A stretch of 14,702 bases of DNA from Anaerolineales bacterium. GTDB lineage: Bacteria > Chloroflexota > Anaerolineae > Anaerolineales > E44-bin32. The translations under genes were made by a program, and so were the position numbers. Below the pieces are notes generated by a model, which had not been told where the DNA came from, did no database searches, and worked only from the letters and a program-made list of their open reading frames with translations. The DNA lies in the NCBI GenBank assembly GCA_011772595.1, contig WVZH01000545.1:14547-29248 (forward strand), read 5' to 3'. Shown piece after piece: positions 13,455 to 14,702 of the stretch (position 1 is the stretch's first letter; every line of letters starts with the position of its first letter).

Positions 13455-14702
13455 GGCTGAATTTCCTCGCTCTTCAGGATCTCCCACTTCAACGCCGGTC
13501 TCAACGGGCCTCGACGCCTTTCCTGCCAATGGCTTCCCGGCGCACCTGTGCCCTCAACAGTGAATGTCAACGCGTGAACATCCGTGAAGTAGGAGCGAAC
13601 GCGGAAAGCGCTCGCATTCACACCTAGGACGAAGGCACCCTCATTGAGCCAGAAGCTGGGGAGGCGACAGCGGCTGCGATGGCGTCCTGCAGGCCGAGTG
13701 GAATAGTGTTCATAGAGGACGGGGTCGTCGGTGTCGAATGAGGTGAGGACCGGTTCCCCGCGCGCTGTATAAAGATACAGACCGACACGCAAGCCGGTGA
13801 TGTCTTCCTCGAGTTCGTACTCGAACTCGACATCGAATTCCTCCTTCGCTAAAACACGGTCCACCACCTCCCCACGGTCGTTGAGGACCCTCAGGGCAAT
13901 GGGACGGAACGGCGCGGCGGAAGACAATCGCTCATCTCCCGACCATACGCGCTCGCCTGTCTGTGACATTCCAGATGTCATGTAGAAATCGACGGCTTCG
14001 CTCGAAGGCGCGCGTAAGACCAGACTACCTTGATCGAGCACAATGGCCTCTTCGGTGAGCCGTAAAATCGCTGACATATTGTGGCTTACGAAGAGAACGG
14101 TGCGACCCTCTTGGGCGACTTCGCTCATCTTTCCTAGGCATTTTTGCTGGAACGCCGCATCGCCGACCGCAAGCACCTCGTCGATCAATAAAATCTCAGG
14201 CTCGAGATGGGCCGCGACGGCAAACGCAAGCCGCAAATACATTCCACTCGAATAACGCTTAACGGGTGTATCGATGAATTTCTCCACCTCAGCAAATGCC
14301 ACGATCTCGTCGAATCTGCGCTCGATCTCCGATCGCTTCATCCCCAAAATCGCGCCGTTGAGGAATATGTTCTCTCGACCGGTCAATTCGGGGTGGAAAC
14401 CTGTGCCCACTTCCAGTAGCGAACCTACGCGTCCACGGATTGTTGCTCTGCCTTCCGTCGGTTCCGTGATGCGCGAGAGAAGCTTCAGCAGTGTGCTCTT
14501 GCCAGCTCCGTTCTTCCCGATGATCCCTAAGACTTCTCCCTGACACACCTCGAAGGAAACGTGACGCAACGCCCAGATCGTCTGCTGCCTTTTCTGATGC
14601 GCTTCGCCGCGTAAGGATGAAGTTAATCGCCGCAAAGGTGCGCCAGCGGTTTGGACCAGCACGTCACGCAAGGTTCGGTATCCGCTAACTTGCTCACCGA
14701 TA
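13451..14702 (-). CDS. wzt: Wzt-type ABC transporter ATP-binding protein, 5' end cut by window edge
   Basis: This is the ATPase subunit of an ABC exporter that moves a finished O-antigen or capsule-like polysaccharide across the inner membrane with a Wzm-type permease. The frame stays open to the right edge (visible start [20 protein letters not shown]), matching the N-terminal region of Wzt proteins, so the true start lies beyond 14702. Among the 416 visible residues are Walker [10 protein letters not shown] (about 62-70), signature YSSGMYLR (150-157), Walker B ILLIDEV (170-176) and the H-loop SHN (206-208). From about residue 250 there is a beta-rich extension ending in a RPALKWEI stretch, typical of the Wzt C-terminal glycan-binding domain. 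In E. coli O9a that domain recognises the modified non-reducing end of the chain; its specificity here is unknown. The stop codon overlaps the next gene's GTG start. No permease is visible; Wzm is expected just outside the window. Confidence 0.95.
   Translation of the reverse strand, partial: IGEQVSGYRTLRDVLVQTAGAPLRRLTSSLRGEAHQKRQQTIWALRHVSFEVCQGEVLGIIGKNGAGKSTLLKLLSRITEPTEGRATIRGRVGSLLEVGTGFHPELTGRENIFLNGAILGMKRSEIERRFDEIVAFAEVEKFIDTPVKRYSSGMYLRLAFAVAAHLEPEILLIDEVLAVGDAAFQQKCLGKMSEVAQEGRTVLFVSHNMSAILRLTEEAIVLDQGSLVLRAPSSEAVDFYMTSGMSQTGERVWSGDERLSSAAPFRPIALRVLNDRGEVVDRVLAKEEFDVEFEYELEEDITGLRVGLYLYTARGEPVLTSFDTDDPVLYEHYSTRPAGRHRSRCRLPSFWLNEGAFVLGVNASAFRVRSYFTDVHALTFTVEGTGAPGSHWQERRRGPLRPALKWEILKSEEIQP

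Overview
This 14.7 kb window is one long minus-strand block of surface-polysaccharide genes, transcribed from right to left (position 14702 towards 1). Thirteen genes lie in it, plus the first codons of a fourteenth at the left edge. Genes overlap by 1 to 4 bases or lie 0 to 71 bases apart, so most or all of the block looks like one operon. Its promoter would lie beyond position 14702; I see no convincing internal promoter. No tRNA, rRNA, CRISPR array or insertion sequence is visible. The organism is a bacterium with an ABC-transporter-dependent glycan export route. Base composition looks mid-GC by eye, and GTG starts are common. I cannot name the phylum.

Layout in transcription order. (1) Export and an early transfer step: a Wzt-type ATPase with a C-terminal glycan-binding domain (13451-14702, cut by the edge), coupled by a GTGA overlap to a capsule-synthesis-type GT-B protein (11832-13454). 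(2) Sugar building: a methyltransferase (10913-11818), a PseB-type UDP-GlcNAc 4,6-dehydratase/5-epimerase (9908-10912), an RmlD-like 4-ketoreductase (8979-9905), and an unusual NeuB-family nonulosonate synthase (7906-8982). (3) Assembly and modification: a GT4 glycosyltransferase (6806-7906), an AAC(3)-fold acyltransferase homologue with an altered active site (6025-6786), a DUF4910 M28-like metallohydrolase (4681-6012), and an SpsF/NeuA-like cytidylyltransferase (3897-4655). (4) Two GT-A transferases (2878-3825, 1834-2859), a second methyltransferase (976-1776), and a PIG-L/LmbE deacetylase (320-955). After a 227-base gap holding a strong hairpin comes the start of a protein with a CPLC motif, probably another methyltransferase (1-92).

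How the genes may work together. The PseB product is normally aminated by PseC on the way to pseudaminic acid. Here there is no PseC; a 4-ketoreductase follows PseB directly, and a NeuB-family enzyme follows that. The simplest reading is a 6-deoxy-L-hexosamine with a C4 hydroxyl (6-deoxy-L-AltNAc-like), condensed with phosphoenolpyruvate to a 5-acylamino-3,5,9-trideoxy-nonulosonic acid that carries oxygen rather than nitrogen at C7. The cytidylyltransferase would activate it. The deacetylase, metallohydrolase and AAC(3)-fold protein could edit the amide, and the methyltransferases could cap the glycan for recognition by the Wzt C-terminal domain. This is inference from gene content. A PseG/NeuC-type hydrolase and the Wzm permease are not in the window.
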